From CBDBBY01 sp965203795 (GTDB lineage: Bacteria; Pseudomonadota; Alphaproteobacteria; Rhodobacterales; Rhodobacteraceae), in NCBI GenBank assembly GCA_965203795.1, contig OZ241915.1, positions 2,294,001-2,358,000 on the forward strand: a stretch of 64,000 bases of DNA, written 5' to 3'. The position numbers were made by a program, and so were the translations under genes. The notes under the pieces are model-generated. The model searched no databases. It was given only the letters and a program-made list of their open reading frames with translations, and was not told the origin of the DNA. The first letter of the stretch is position 1. Each line of letters begins with the position of its first letter. This document shows, piece by piece, positions 1-9,559 of this stretch.

Positions 1-713
1 CCGTTCTTGCGGTATTGGGCTTGCCGTACATCCGAGGGTACAAGCCGCGCCGCAATTTCCAAGTGACGCTTGCGCATGCCGTGAGCGAATTCATTGGCGA
101 CAACCCAAGTTTCTACGATTCGCTGTCGGGAACTGACGCTTCCATCGTTCCGGCGTTCCAGGAAGCGGAACCGCTCATCCCGATCGAAGGCCCGCCGACC
201 GAGCACGACAATTTCGCGCCGGACGCGATCGAAGGCGTGTTCCGGATCTTCAAGCAGTTCGAACGTCCGGAAGCGAGGGACGCCAGGAACCGAGCGCTCG
301 GAGAGGCGGGCGAGAAGGCGGTGGTGCTGCATGAACAGCACCGCCTTCTCGAGCTTGGGCGACCGGATCTTTCGGAACGCGTCGAATGGACCGCAAAGGA
401 AAGGGGCGACGGTTTCGGTTTCGACGTGCGCTCCTTCTTCGGAAGCGGCGAGACGGCCGGCCGGGAGCTCTTGCTGGAAGTGAAAACGACAGGCGGTCCC
501 AAATCCACGCCGTTCTACATCACGAGGAACGAGCTGCATGTCGCGTCCGAACGGAAGGACAGCTACCGGCTGATCAGGCTTTACAATTTCAGGTTCGAAG
601 ATCTGCGGGCCGGGTACAAGCTGAAGCCTCCGCTTGAGAATCGCGTGGAACTCCAGCCGACGGTCTACCGCGCGAGCCCGTCGTTCCTGACAGGAACGGC
701 GTCCCAACTGTGA
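1..713 (+). CDS. DUF3883 domain protein, C-terminal part (cut by window edge)
   Basis: The frame is open to the first base, so the start lies outside the window; a TTG at 15 is not convincing as a start. About 235 residues are visible. The second half carries the DUF3883 pattern: a GEAGEKAVV helix near residue 98, then a GFDVRSF strand near 134 and an LLEVKTTGG segment near 151, followed by a conserved tail. The Asp and the Glu-x-Lys resemble the D-ExK core of restriction-type nucleases. DUF3883 proteins are often found in restriction or defence loci, but the partner domains here are out of view. Function is not known; a role in DNA handling is an inference from the family and the D...ExK pattern. 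Confidence 0.75.
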   Translation, partial: VLAVLGLPYIRGYKPRRNFQVTLAHAVSEFIGDNPSFYDSLSGTDASIVPAFQEAEPLIPIEGPPTEHDNFAPDAIEGVFRIFKQFERPEARDARNRALGEAGEKAVVLHEQHRLLELGRPDLSERVEWTAKERGDGFGFDVRSFFGSGETAGRELLLEVKTTGGPKSTPFYITRNELHVASERKDSYRLIRLYNFRFEDLRAGYKLKPPLENRVELQPTVYRASPSFLTGTASQL

Positions 714-939
714 CTCGCATGCCGGTCGAACTTCCAATGCGCTGCGGCGCGAAGGAAATTCTTCCTTGGTCGCGCCGCCTTCGCGGCTTCGGCCTTGAAC
801 TCCTCCCCAATCGAACTAAACGGGCGCAATCGTTCCATCCCGTGTCGGCGCCGTCCGTTGCCCCTGCCCGTTTCACCGGCGCATTCGGCGGAAGGCGCCG
901 TCCGAATTCCGCTGATCAAGCCCTTACCGGAGACTGAAC

Positions 940-2232
940 ATGACCGACGCACCAGCCTACGGCTTCGACACGCTGCAGATCCATGCGGGGGCCCGGCCCG
1001 ACCCCGCGACCGGGGCGCGGCAGACGCCCGTGTACCAGACGACCGCTTACGTGTTCAGGGATACCGACCACGCCGCGTCGCTGTTCAACCTTCAGGAGGT
1101 CGGCTACATCTATTCGCGGCTGACCAATCCGACCGTCGCGGTCCTGCAGGAGCGCATCGCCACCCTTGAAGGGGGCGTCGGCGCGGTCTGCTGCTCGTCC
1201 GGCCATGGCGCCCAGATCATGGCGCTGTTCCCGCTCATGCAGCCGGGGTGCAACGTTGTCGCGTCCAACCGCCTCTACGGCGGAACGGTCACGCAATTCA
1301 GCAGGACGATCGGCCGTTTCGGCTGGACCGCGAAGTTCGTCGACACCGAAGACCTCGCGGCGGTGAGCGCGGCGTTCGACGAGAACACGCGCGCGCTGTT
1401 CTGCGAATCGATCGCCAATCCCGGCGGCTACATCACGGATCTGGATACTCTGTCGGCGATCGCCGACAGCAACGGCGTTCCCATGATTGTCGACAACACC
1501 TCGGCGACGCCTTACTTGTGCCGGCCGATCGAGCACGGCGCGACGCTCGTGGTCCATTCCCTTACCAAGTACCTGACCGGCAACGGCACCGTCACCGGGG
1601 GCGCCATTGTCGATTCCGGGAAATTCGACTGGTCGGCGTCCGGGAAGTTCCCGTCCCTCTCCGAACCGGAGCAGGCGTACCACGGCCTCAAATTCCACGA
1701 GACCTTCGGCCATTTGGCGTTCACGTTCCACGGGATTGCGGTCGGCCTGCGCGATCTCGGGATGACGATGAACCCGCAAGGCGCTCACTACACGCTTCTC
1801 GGAATCGAAACGCTGTCGCTGCGGATGCAGAAGCACGTGTCCAACGCGAAAGCGGTCGCATCATGGCTCGAACAGGACTCGCGGGTCGAAAACGTGACCT
1901 ATGCCGGCCTGGAGTCTTCGCCCTACTATTCCCGGATCGACAGCATCTGCCCGAAGGGCGCGGGCGCGCTGTTCACCTTCGCCGTCAAGGGCGGATACGA
2001 CGCCTGCGTGAAGCTCGTGGACTCGCTTGAGATCTTCAGCCACGTCGCGAACCTGGGCGACACGCGGTCGCTTGTGATCCACTCCGCATCAACGACGCAC
2101 CGGCAGCTCACGCCCGAGCAGCAAAGGGCGGCCGGGGCGGATCCGAACGTCGTCAGGCTTTCGATCGGCATCGAGGATCCGGACGATCTGATCGCCGACC
2201 TCGATCAAGCGCTCGCCAAGGCCGTTTCCTGA
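940..2232 (+). CDS. metY: O-acetylhomoserine sulfhydrylase (aminocarboxypropyltransferase)
   Basis: This is a PLP-dependent cytoplasmic enzyme that makes homocysteine from O-acetylhomoserine and sulfide, and may also act as a cysteine-side transsulfuration enzyme. The 430 residues match the usual MetY length. The family opening GFDTLQIHAG is at residues 8-17. The substrate/PLP loop IYSRLTNPT is at 57-65, and the Schiff-base lysine is K210 in the VHSLTKYLTG motif. The C-terminal Arg-bearing segment VRLSIGIED is near 404. The ATG at 940 has a GGAG about 8 bases upstream. The gene stands alone on this strand and is followed by a strong hairpin. The 226 bases upstream were checked for an obvious SAM riboswitch and none was recognised. 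Confidence 0.93.
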   Translation: MTDAPAYGFDTLQIHAGARPDPATGARQTPVYQTTAYVFRDTDHAASLFNLQEVGYIYSRLTNPTVAVLQERIATLEGGVGAVCCSSGHGAQIMALFPLMQPGCNVVASNRLYGGTVTQFSRTIGRFGWTAKFVDTEDLAAVSAAFDENTRALFCESIANPGGYITDLDTLSAIADSNGVPMIVDNTSATPYLCRPIEHGATLVVHSLTKYLTGNGTVTGGAIVDSGKFDWSASGKFPSLSEPEQAYHGLKFHETFGHLAFTFHGIAVGLRDLGMTMNPQGAHYTLLGIETLSLRMQKHVSNAKAVASWLEQDSRVENVTYAGLESSPYYSRIDSICPKGAGALFTFAVKGGYDACVKLVDSLEIFSHVANLGDTRSLVIHSASTTHRQLTPEQQRAAGADPNVVRLSIGIEDPDDLIADLDQALAKAVS

Positions 2233-2262
2233 TTTCGGATTGCCAGGGGCCGCCGCGACATT

Positions 2263-2303
2263 CCGCCGACAGGGGTGGCGGAAGCCGCCACTCCCCTCGG
2301 CGG
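2263..2303 (+). terminator. Hairpin after metY
   Basis: Two 19-base arms (2263-2281 and 2285-2303) pair with only about three mismatches around a 3-base loop, starting 30 bases after the metY stop. No clear T-run follows, so it may act as a rho-assisted terminator or an mRNA 3' stabiliser. Confidence 0.55.
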
Positions 2304-2409
2304 CACTCTCAGATTGGCCGGATTTGCTGCGTGTTGACGAGTTGGCGCGTTGCGGCGAAGATTCCGCAGCAATGCGGCCCGGCCTCCTGCCGCACCCATC
2401 GCGCGCGCC

Positions 2410-3936
2410 ATGACCGACATACCAAGCGACGCCAATTTCTCCTTGCTGCTCGGCGAAGGCAGTGCCTGGATGTACCATCATCCTCCCGGCGGCGCGGAGA
2501 TTCCGATAGGCGAGATCCGAGAGAGCGAAGGGAACGAAAAGCTCCAGTGGTCCGTGCTGAGGCGAAGGGCTTTCAGGCTCGGCTCGGGCAGGCTCGCTAC
2601 GAGAATCCTGCTGCCGGAATGGCTGGTCAACTATTCGATCTGCTACGCCCCCGGACCGACGGACAGGGAGCGATCGGAGCAGATCAAGCAAGGTCTGATC
2701 GGACGGACGGGCTACAATGAGAACGTTTCGCAGCTTGTGTTCGACTGGTGCGGCGATGGCGAGGTTCTGCAAGTGGCCGCCGTCGCTCTGGACTCCTTGA
2801 AGGACGCCGCCGATTTTGCCGGGTCCCGCGGTCTGAACCCCGTCGCTTATTCCGCTGCGCCCAATCCGGCGAAATTCGCGGACGATCCCGTATTCGAGTT
2901 TCCGGCGGGCCGCTTCGTGCTGCCTGGCGCCGGGGACGCCGACAAGGACGACCGCTCCAAAGGCTCCTTCGCCGGATCGCTGTTCGGGAAGGCGGCCAAA
3001 CTGAAAGCGCCCGGCGCGGATCGGAAGCGCGGAACAGGGTCGGGCTCGCGCCTTGGCAGATCAGCTTCCTTTTCCGCGGCGGCCGCCAGATCTGCCGCCG
3101 CGCTGGCGCTCGCGATTTCCGCAGGCCCGGCCGCGGCGCAGGCGCCCCCCACCGATTCCGCGACTGCGCCCGAACAGCTGGAGACGGCTGCTGCGCCCCC
3201 GTATGCGCCGATGCGGCGCCCGCCTCTACTCGCGCCCGCGATCATTCTCCGTCCGGCGAACCTTGCAGCCGCCCGCGGAAGCGGCGGTTCGGCTCGAACC
3301 GAGGCGGCATCGGATGGGTCGGAGGCGCGGCAGCTCGCGGCGAACCGCGACGAGGCCGAGGGCGTCCCGGCAGCCCCCGTTGCTCCGGCGGCCGACGAAA
3401 CCCGGCTCGCGGCCGCATTGCCTAAAGAACCGGACGCTATTGCGGCGGAAACCGCCTCCGGCATCGCGCTGTTCGCGCCGCAACGCCGACCCGAAGCCGT
3501 ATCCGCGCGGGCGCCGCCGACAACGGCGCCGGTGCACCGTCCCGGCTACCTTGCAAGCCTGCTGCCCGGCGCCCGGGACGCCCACGACGAATTCTCCGCG
3601 CCAATCACCCGGCCGGAAGTGCTCAAGATCGGCAAGGGTTTCAGCGGAACCGGACGCGTAACAAGGAGCACGCCCCGAGGGCCGGATTTCGTGTCGGCGG
3701 AAAGCGCAGCCTCATACGCAACCGAGGAGCGCGTTCTGAAGAGAACCCGCAAGCCGCTGCTGCTAGGGGTGTTCGGAAAGGAAGGCAGCAAAAGCGCGCT
3801 CGTTCGATTGGGCAACGGATCGATCGCCAAGGTATCCGAAGGCGACCGACTCGACGGCGGCCGGGTCTCAGCGATCAGCGGCAGATCGCTGACTTACGCG
3901 AAGAACGGCCGCTCCCGCACGCTGGCAATGCCCTGA
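2410..3936 (+). CDS. Envelope protein with PilP/GspC-like C-terminus, Rhodobacteraceae-type
   Basis: This is a 508-residue protein of unknown function. Residues 1-170 look like a folded cytoplasmic domain, perhaps of the actin-like PilM/FtsA/GspL kind. At about 216-245 there is an Ala-rich hydrophobic stretch that could span the inner membrane. A long Pro/Ala-rich linker follows. The last 60 residues (LLLGVFGKEGSKSALVRL, then VSEGDRLDGGRVSAI) resemble the periplasmic homology domain of PilP/GspC. Together this gives a cytoplasm-membrane-periplasm layout like the pilus or secretion assembly proteins PilM-N-P or GspL-C. I chose the ATG at 2410 because the upstream TTG at 2350 adds an unconserved Arg-rich stretch. 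No other pilus gene is nearby, so the role is inferred. Confidence 0.75.
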   Translation: MTDIPSDANFSLLLGEGSAWMYHHPPGGAEIPIGEIRESEGNEKLQWSVLRRRAFRLGSGRLATRILLPEWLVNYSICYAPGPTDRERSEQIKQGLIGRTGYNENVSQLVFDWCGDGEVLQVAAVALDSLKDAADFAGSRGLNPVAYSAAPNPAKFADDPVFEFPAGRFVLPGAGDADKDDRSKGSFAGSLFGKAAKLKAPGADRKRGTGSGSRLGRSASFSAAAARSAAALALAISAGPAAAQAPPTDSATAPEQLETAAAPPYAPMRRPPLLAPAIILRPANLAAARGSGGSARTEAASDGSEARQLAANRDEAEGVPAAPVAPAADETRLAAALPKEPDAIAAETASGIALFAPQRRPEAVSARAPPTTAPVHRPGYLASLLPGARDAHDEFSAPITRPEVLKIGKGFSGTGRVTRSTPRGPDFVSAESAASYATEERVLKRTRKPLLLGVFGKEGSKSALVRLGNGSIAKVSEGDRLDGGRVSAISGRSLTYAKNGRSRTLAMP

Positions 3937-4062
3937 CGACTTCCGCGAGCGCGGCCAACATGTTTGGAATTGCTGCTTGCAGGCATTAACTGTCGGACAG
4001 GAACGGCCCGGAGCGCCGCTCAAGCGGAATCCGATTCACCTGTTCGCCAAGGAGATTCAACG

Positions 4063-5958
4063 ATGCGCTATCGCGAAGTCTACGAATCCTGGCGTCGTGA
4101 TCCCGAAACCTTCTGGCTTGAGGCTGCGGAATCAATCGATTGGACGGCGAAGCCGACCAAGGCGCTGAACGCCGGTAATTCGCCGTTCTGCACTTGGTTC
4201 GAAGACGCGGTCGGCAACACGTGCTGGAACGCGCTCGACCGCCACGTGGAAGCGGGGAACGGCGGCCGAACCGCGGTCATCTACGACAGCCCGGTCACCG
4301 GCGCGAAGCGCGCCTACAGCTTCGGCGAGCTCAAGGGCCTTGCCGCAAGGCTGGCCGGCGCCTTGGCAGCAAAAGGCATCGCGAAGGGAGACCGGGTCAT
4401 CATCTACATGCCGATGGTCCCGGAAGCCTTGGTGGCGATGCTTGCGTGCGCGCGGCTCGGGGCGATCCATTCCGTTGTCTTCGGAGGTTTCGCCGCGAAC
4501 GAGCTCGCGGTCAGGATCAACGACGCCAAGCCCAAGTGCGTGCTTTCCGCGTCGTGCGGCATCGAGCCCGGACGGGTCGTTGAATACAAGCCGCTGCTCG
4601 ACGCCGCGATTTCGCTTTCCGAGTTCAAGCCCGAGTTCTGCGTCGTGATGCAGCGCGAGCAGGCCGAGGCGGAACTGATCCCCGGCCGGGACCACGAATG
4701 GCGGGAATTCGCTGACTTGGCGGAACCGACCGGCTGCGTTCCTGTTGAAGGCGGCCATCCCGCCTACATCCTTTACACGTCCGGCACGACCGGCCAGCCC
4801 AAGGGCGTGGTCAGGCCTACCGCCGGACACCTTGTCGCGCTGAACTGGTCGATGAAGAACATCTACGGCGCGGATCCGGGCGATGTGTTCTGGGCCGCTT
4901 CCGATGTGGGCTGGGTCGTCGGCCATTCGTACATTTGCTACGCCCCGCTGTTCGCGGGGAATGCCACCGTCCTTTACGAAGGAAAGCCCGTCGGAACGCC
5001 CGACGCGGGCGCGTTCTGGCGCGTCATATCGGAGCACAACGTGAAGTCGCTCTTTACGGCGCCCACTGCGTTCCGCGCGATAAAGCGCGCGGACCCGGAC
5101 GGCCGGATGCTGAAGAACTACGACCTGTCCTGCCTCGATTCGCTGTTCCTCGCAGGCGAACGCGCGGACCCCGACACCATAATGTGGGCGCAAAGGCAGC
5201 TCGGCGTGCCCGTGATCGACCATTGGTGGCAGACCGAGACCGGATGGACGATCGCCGGGAATCCGATGGGCATTGAAAAGCTGCCGGTGAAGCTGGGTTC
5301 GCCGACCGTGGCGATGCCCGGATACGATCTGCGCATACTGGATCAGGAAGGCGCCGAAGTTGAACGCGGCAGCCTGGGCACGATCGCGGCCAAGCTTCCG
5401 CTGCCTCCGGGAACGCTTTCGACGCTGTGGAACGCGGACGACCTGTTCGTCGAGAAGTACATGGCCGAGTTTCCGGGGCATTACAGCACCGGCGACGCAG
5501 GCTACATGGATGAGGACGGCTACCTTTTCATCATGGCCCGCACGGACGACGTGATCAATGTGGCGGGCCACAGGCTTTCGACCGGCGCGATCGAGGAGGT
5601 CCTTGCAAGCCACCCGGATGTCGCGGAATGCGCGGTCATCGGCGCGGCGGATGAACTCAAGGGCCAGCTTCCGGTTGGGTTCCTCTGCCTGAATGACGGC
5701 TGCGACCGGCCGGATGCTCGGATCGTCTCGGAATGCGTGGCCCTCGTCCGGGAGAAGATCGGACCCGTGGCCGCGTTCAAGCAAGCCGCCGCAGTTCCGC
5801 GCCTGCCGAAGACCAGGTCGGGCAAAATCCTGCGCGGCACAATGGCCAAGCTCGCGGACGGAAAGCCGTTCAAAACGCCCGCGACGATCGACGACCCGGC
5901 GATTCTCGACGAGATAGCGGAGGCGCTCGGACGCTTGGGCTACGCGGGATCGAATTGA
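4063..5958 (+). CDS. prpE: Propionyl-CoA synthetase
   Basis: This acyl-adenylate-forming enzyme activates propionate with ATP and CoA to propionyl-CoA. The protein has 631 residues, usual for the PrpE/acetyl-CoA synthetase group. It begins with the N-terminal domain YREVYESWRRDPE. The ATP-binding motif YTSGTTGQPKG is in the middle, and WWQTETG and the hinge TGDAGYMDEDG follow. The acetylatable lysine motif PKTRSGKILR is near the end. I assign PrpE rather than AcsA from overall sequence impression and from propionate genes in the same window (pccA, pccB, scpA, meaB). The ATG at 4063 is preceded by AAGGAG at 4049-4054, which decides it over an upstream start at 3964. It may also accept acetate or other short acids. 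Confidence 0.9.
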   Translation: MRYREVYESWRRDPETFWLEAAESIDWTAKPTKALNAGNSPFCTWFEDAVGNTCWNALDRHVEAGNGGRTAVIYDSPVTGAKRAYSFGELKGLAARLAGALAAKGIAKGDRVIIYMPMVPEALVAMLACARLGAIHSVVFGGFAANELAVRINDAKPKCVLSASCGIEPGRVVEYKPLLDAAISLSEFKPEFCVVMQREQAEAELIPGRDHEWREFADLAEPTGCVPVEGGHPAYILYTSGTTGQPKGVVRPTAGHLVALNWSMKNIYGADPGDVFWAASDVGWVVGHSYICYAPLFAGNATVLYEGKPVGTPDAGAFWRVISEHNVKSLFTAPTAFRAIKRADPDGRMLKNYDLSCLDSLFLAGERADPDTIMWAQRQLGVPVIDHWWQTETGWTIAGNPMGIEKLPVKLGSPTVAMPGYDLRILDQEGAEVERGSLGTIAAKLPLPPGTLSTLWNADDLFVEKYMAEFPGHYSTGDAGYMDEDGYLFIMARTDDVINVAGHRLSTGAIEEVLASHPDVAECAVIGAADELKGQLPVGFLCLNDGCDRPDARIVSECVALVREKIGPVAAFKQAAAVPRLPKTRSGKILRGTMAKLADGKPFKTPATIDDPAILDEIAEALGRLGYAGSN

Positions 5959-6010
5959 GTTCGACGGCTCCGCCGCCCGCCGACAACCCATATCCGCAGG
6001 GGATGCGCCC

Positions 6011-6643
6011 ATGTACGAAAACCTGACAGTCGTCGACCACCCGCTCGTCCAGCACAAGCTGACGCTCATGCGGAAGCGCGAAACGTCCACCGCCGTGTTC
6101 CGGCAGCTGCTTCGCGAGACAAGCATGCTGCTGGCCTACGAGATCACGCGCGAGCTCGACACGGCGACGCGCCGGATCGAGACGCCGCTCATGGAAATGG
6201 ACGCGCCGTCGCTTAGCGGAAAGAAGCTCGCGCTGATTTCCATACTCCGGGCCGGCAACGGTCTGCTGGACGGCGTCCTGGAGCTGATTCCCTCGGCCCG
6301 GGTCGGCTTCGTCGGCCTCTACCGGGACGAGAAGACCCTTCGCCCGGTCGAGTACTACTTCAAGGTTCCGACGGAACTCGGGGACCGCTTGGTCATCGCG
6401 CTTGATCCGATGCTTGCGACCGGAAACTCGTCGGCGGCCGCGATCTCGCGGCTGAAGGATGCCGGCGCGACCGATATCCGCTTCCTTTGCCTGCTTGCGG
6501 CGCCGGAGGGAGTCGAACGGATGCTTGACGCGCATCCCGACGTTCCCGTGTTCACTGCCGCGCTCGACGAGCGCTTGAACGAATTGGGGTACATCATGCC
6601 GGGCCTCGGCGATGCAGGAGACCGGATGTTCGGCACGAAGTGA
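6011..6643 (+). CDS. upp: Uracil phosphoribosyltransferase
   Basis: This pyrimidine salvage enzyme makes UMP and pyrophosphate from uracil and PRPP. At 210 residues it is of normal length. The opening VVDHPLVQHKLTLMR is at 8-22, and the loop ISILRAGNGL is near 76-85. The PRPP-binding motif ALDPMLATGNS is near 130. The C-terminal uracil-binding strand ELGYIMPGLGDAGDR is at 192-206. It starts 52 bases after prpE on the same strand, but a shared transcript is not proven. Convergent with guaD, so two nucleobase salvage genes sit side by side. Confidence 0.95.
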   Translation: MYENLTVVDHPLVQHKLTLMRKRETSTAVFRQLLRETSMLLAYEITRELDTATRRIETPLMEMDAPSLSGKKLALISILRAGNGLLDGVLELIPSARVGFVGLYRDEKTLRPVEYYFKVPTELGDRLVIALDPMLATGNSSAAAISRLKDAGATDIRFLCLLAAPEGVERMLDAHPDVPVFTAALDERLNELGYIMPGLGDAGDRMFGTK

Positions 6644-6752
6644 TCCAGCCACAGGCCCACGGCACCGACACGCGATTCCGGCCGCGCCCGGCGCAATCCG
6701 CGAGCCCCAGCCTTCCGGGACCAAGGCACCCGCGACACAGCACCTGCCGGGA

Positions 6753-8078
6753 TCACTGGCGCTTGCGGATTTCGCGGCCATTCGCCCAGACCGAGATCAC
6801 CGCACGGTCATCCCCCATCATGATGGTCGGAAACAGCTCCTCCCAGATATCCTCTGCATGTTCGGCCCGCTGCGCCACCGCTTCGGTGGACCGAAGGTCG
6901 AGCACGGCAAGATCGGCCTCCAGTCCGGGCTCGAGGTTGCCGATGCAGGAGGAAAGGCCCAGCGCCGCCGCGCTGCCCTTCGTGGCAAGCCACAACAGCT
7001 GGCAGGGGTGCGCCGCCGCGCCCCGAAGCTGGCCGATTTCATAGCACGCGGCCATGGTGCGCAGCATCGAGAAGGACGAGCCGCCGCCGGTGTCGGTCGC
7101 AAGGCCGACGCGAACGCCGCCTTTCGCAAGCCCGTCGAGATCGAACAGCCCGGAACCGATGAAGGTGTTCGATGTCGGACAATGCGCGACCGCTGCGCCG
7201 ATCTCGCCGATGCGGGCGGCCTCGCGCGGCTCAAGATGGATTGCATGCCCGTAAACGGCGTTCGGCCCCGCCAAGCCGAACGACTCGTACACGTCGAGAT
7301 AGTCCCGCGCGTCCGGGAACAACCGTCGAACCCAGGCGATCTCCTCGACCTGCTCCGACAAATGGGTCTGCATCAGGCAGTCGGGGTGCTCCTTCCATAG
7401 CGCTCCGAGCGCTTCCATCTGCTCCGGCGTGGAGGTTGGCGCGAACCTCGGTGTGATGGCGTAGGAAAGCCGGCCTCGGCCGTGCCACCGCGCGATGAGT
7501 TCCTTGGAATGCTCGTAGCCTGATTGCGCGGTGTCCAGCAGCGGGTTCGGAGCGTTCCGGTCCATGCAGGTCTTGCCGGCAACCAGGCGCAGGTTCCTTC
7601 GCTCGGCCTCGGCGAACAGCGCGTCGGCGCTTCCCTTGTGCACGGAGCAATAGGAGCAGACCGTGGTCGTCCCGTTCGCCAGCGTCAGGTCAAGATACCG
7701 TTCCGCGATGTTCCGCGCATAGCCGGGATCGCGCATTTTCGCTTCTTCCGGGAACGCGTATTTTTCAAGCCATTCCTTGAGGCGGCTGCCCCAGCTGGCG
7801 ATGATCGCCGTCTGCGGATAGTGCGCGTGGGCATCGACGAACCCTGGGACGATAAGCCCGCCGCCGTAGCTTCGGACCTGGGCGTCGGCATGCCTGGCTT
7901 GGACCGCGCGCCTCCCGCCGAGATCCAGAATGCGCCCGTCCGATACCACGACCGCGCCGTCGCGCTCGTGCCGCGCGCACTCCTCCGCCGGTTCGAGAAA
8001 CGGATTCCCGGTGAACGAGAGTGTCTGCCCCGTTAGCAGCTGTTTGCCCACCGTGTCCGCCCTGCCGACCCTGTCCAA
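6753..8078 (-). CDS. guaD: Guanine deaminase
   Basis: A zinc amidohydrolase that converts guanine to xanthine and ammonia. The 441 residues cover the whole family fold. The metal-binding HxH is in VDAHAHYPQ (residues 82-90). Substrate-side motifs CSYCSVHKG and CMDRNAP follow. A third metal ligand is in THLSEQ, a fourth in VYGHAIHLEP, and the last catalytic Asp is in LATDTGGGSSFS. The conserved C-terminal GNLEPGLEADLAVLD marks the beta-sandwich. A GTG at 8051 would remove nine N-terminal residues and is an equally reasonable start. Transcribed divergently from mgtE and convergently with upp. Confidence 0.92.
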   Translation of the reverse strand: MDRVGRADTVGKQLLTGQTLSFTGNPFLEPAEECARHERDGAVVVSDGRILDLGGRRAVQARHADAQVRSYGGGLIVPGFVDAHAHYPQTAIIASWGSRLKEWLEKYAFPEEAKMRDPGYARNIAERYLDLTLANGTTTVCSYCSVHKGSADALFAEAERRNLRLVAGKTCMDRNAPNPLLDTAQSGYEHSKELIARWHGRGRLSYAITPRFAPTSTPEQMEALGALWKEHPDCLMQTHLSEQVEEIAWVRRLFPDARDYLDVYESFGLAGPNAVYGHAIHLEPREAARIGEIGAAVAHCPTSNTFIGSGLFDLDGLAKGGVRVGLATDTGGGSSFSMLRTMAACYEIGQLRGAAAHPCQLLWLATKGSAAALGLSSCIGNLEPGLEADLAVLDLRSTEAVAQRAEHAEDIWEELFPTIMMGDDRAVISVWANGREIRKRQ

Positions 8079-8185
8079 TCCGCCGCATGTTAGGACCGCC
8101 CCTTGCCAGCTTCAACGATGGCCATCGGTTGAAGGCGGACTCGGAATTCTGCAATAGGGCGGCGATCGGACACGGGAGGGCGGAA

Positions 8186-9559
8186 GTGAGCCAAATTGAA
8201 CGGCTTGACGGCCGGAAGGCGGAGCAGCTCACGACCGACATCGTGGCGACGATCATGGAGGCGGTCAGCAATGCCGACAAGGGCCGCCTGTCCGAACTGC
8301 TCCGGCCGCTGCACGAGGCCGACATCGCGGATCTGCTGGAGCAGCTGGGGCCGGACGAGCGCAATGCGCTGATAGCGCTTTGGGGGCCGGATTTCGGCTA
8401 CGATGTGCTGCTGGAGCTCGACGAAGGGCTTCGCGAGGAAGTGGTCGAACTGCTTGAGCCTGGTCATCTCGCCGCCGCCATCCGCAAATTCGAATCCGAC
8501 GAGATCGTCGACTTGGTCGAAGGGCTGGAAAAGTCGCGGCAGACGGCGCTGCTCGCGGAGCTCAGCGACGCGGACCGCGCGGTCGTGGAGGAGTCCCTGC
8601 GGTTTCCCGAGGACTCGGCGGGACGGCTCATGCAGCGCGAAGTCGCCATGGCGCCCCGCCACTGGAACGTCGGGCAGGCGATCGACCATCTGCGCAGCCA
8701 CGACGACCTTCCCGAACGGTTCTACCACCTTGTGCTTGTCGGGCCGGACATGGCGCCCGCGGGCCAAGTGCCGCTGGGTGCGCTCATGTCCTCGAAGCGC
8801 CACGTTCCGCTGGCGAACATCGCGGACGCGGATTTCCGGACCTTTCCCGCGGTCGCGGCGCAAAGGGACGTCGCGTACGATTTCAACCAGTACAGCCTGA
8901 TTTCTGCGCCGGTCGTCGACGGGTCGGGGCGGCTGCTGGGCGTCATCACGGTCGACGACGCGAACGACGTCCACAACGAGGAGGCCGAAGAGGACATCAT
9001 GCGCCTCGGCGGTCTCGGCGACGAGAGCCTTTCGGACGGCGTGATCGAAACCGCCCGCCAGCGGTTCGCGTGGCTTGCGGTCAATCTTTGCACCGCCGTC
9101 GTCGCTTCGCTCGTGATCGCGCAGTTCGCCGGAACGATCGAAACGGTGGTCGCCTTGGCGGTCCTGATGCCCATTGTCGCGTCCATGGGCGGAAACGCCG
9201 GAACCCAGACTTTGACGGTCGCAGTCAGGGCCCTCGCGACCAAGGACCTCACCGGCTCCAACGCCTGGCGGGTCATCCGCCGGGAGTCCGCGGTGGGACT
9301 CCTCAACGGCGTTCTGTTCGCTGGAATCGCAGCGGGTGTGGGGCTGGCGTGGTACGGAAGCGCCCTGCTCGCGGCGGTGCTTGCGCTTGCAATGGTGTCC
9401 AATCTGGTTGTGGCGGCCATGTCCGGGATACTGGTGCCGCTGGGACTCGAGCGCGCGAAGGTCGATCCTGCCTTGGCCTCAGGAGTGTTCGTCACCACTG
9501 TCACCGACGTCGCGGGCTTTTTCGCGTTCCTCTGGATCGCGACCTTGGTCCTGCTTTAG
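8186..9559 (+). CDS. mgtE: Magnesium transporter MgtE
   Basis: An inner-membrane Mg2+ channel with 457 residues, close to the family norm. The N-terminal superhelical domain is seen in repeated LHEADIADLLEQL-type stretches (about residues 25-140). Then come two CBS domains, including SAPVVDGSGRLLGVITVDD. Five membrane segments run from about residue 290 to the end, with the pore motif MPIVASMGGNAGTQT. The GTG at 8186 is chosen because GGGAGGG lies just upstream and because the longer frame from 8021 adds a Cys/Pro-rich extension foreign to the family. Its stop overlaps the stop of the convergent scpA by 4 bases. Confidence 0.92.
   Translation: MSQIERLDGRKAEQLTTDIVATIMEAVSNADKGRLSELLRPLHEADIADLLEQLGPDERNALIALWGPDFGYDVLLELDEGLREEVVELLEPGHLAAAIRKFESDEIVDLVEGLEKSRQTALLAELSDADRAVVEESLRFPEDSAGRLMQREVAMAPRHWNVGQAIDHLRSHDDLPERFYHLVLVGPDMAPAGQVPLGALMSSKRHVPLANIADADFRTFPAVAAQRDVAYDFNQYSLISAPVVDGSGRLLGVITVDDANDVHNEEAEEDIMRLGGLGDESLSDGVIETARQRFAWLAVNLCTAVVASLVIAQFAGTIETVVALAVLMPIVASMGGNAGTQTLTVAVRALATKDLTGSNAWRVIRRESAVGLLNGVLFAGIAAGVGLAWYGSALLAAVLALAMVSNLVVAAMSGILVPLGLERAKVDPALASGVFVTTVTDVAGFFAFLWIATLVLL

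Noticed and set aside
714..939. SAM riboswitch before metY
   Set aside because: No match to the SAM-II or SAM/SAH core that I know could be seen.
4132..6126. 664-codon open frame antisense to prpE
   Set aside because: High GC makes long antisense frames common; it has no family features and prpE is clearly the real gene.
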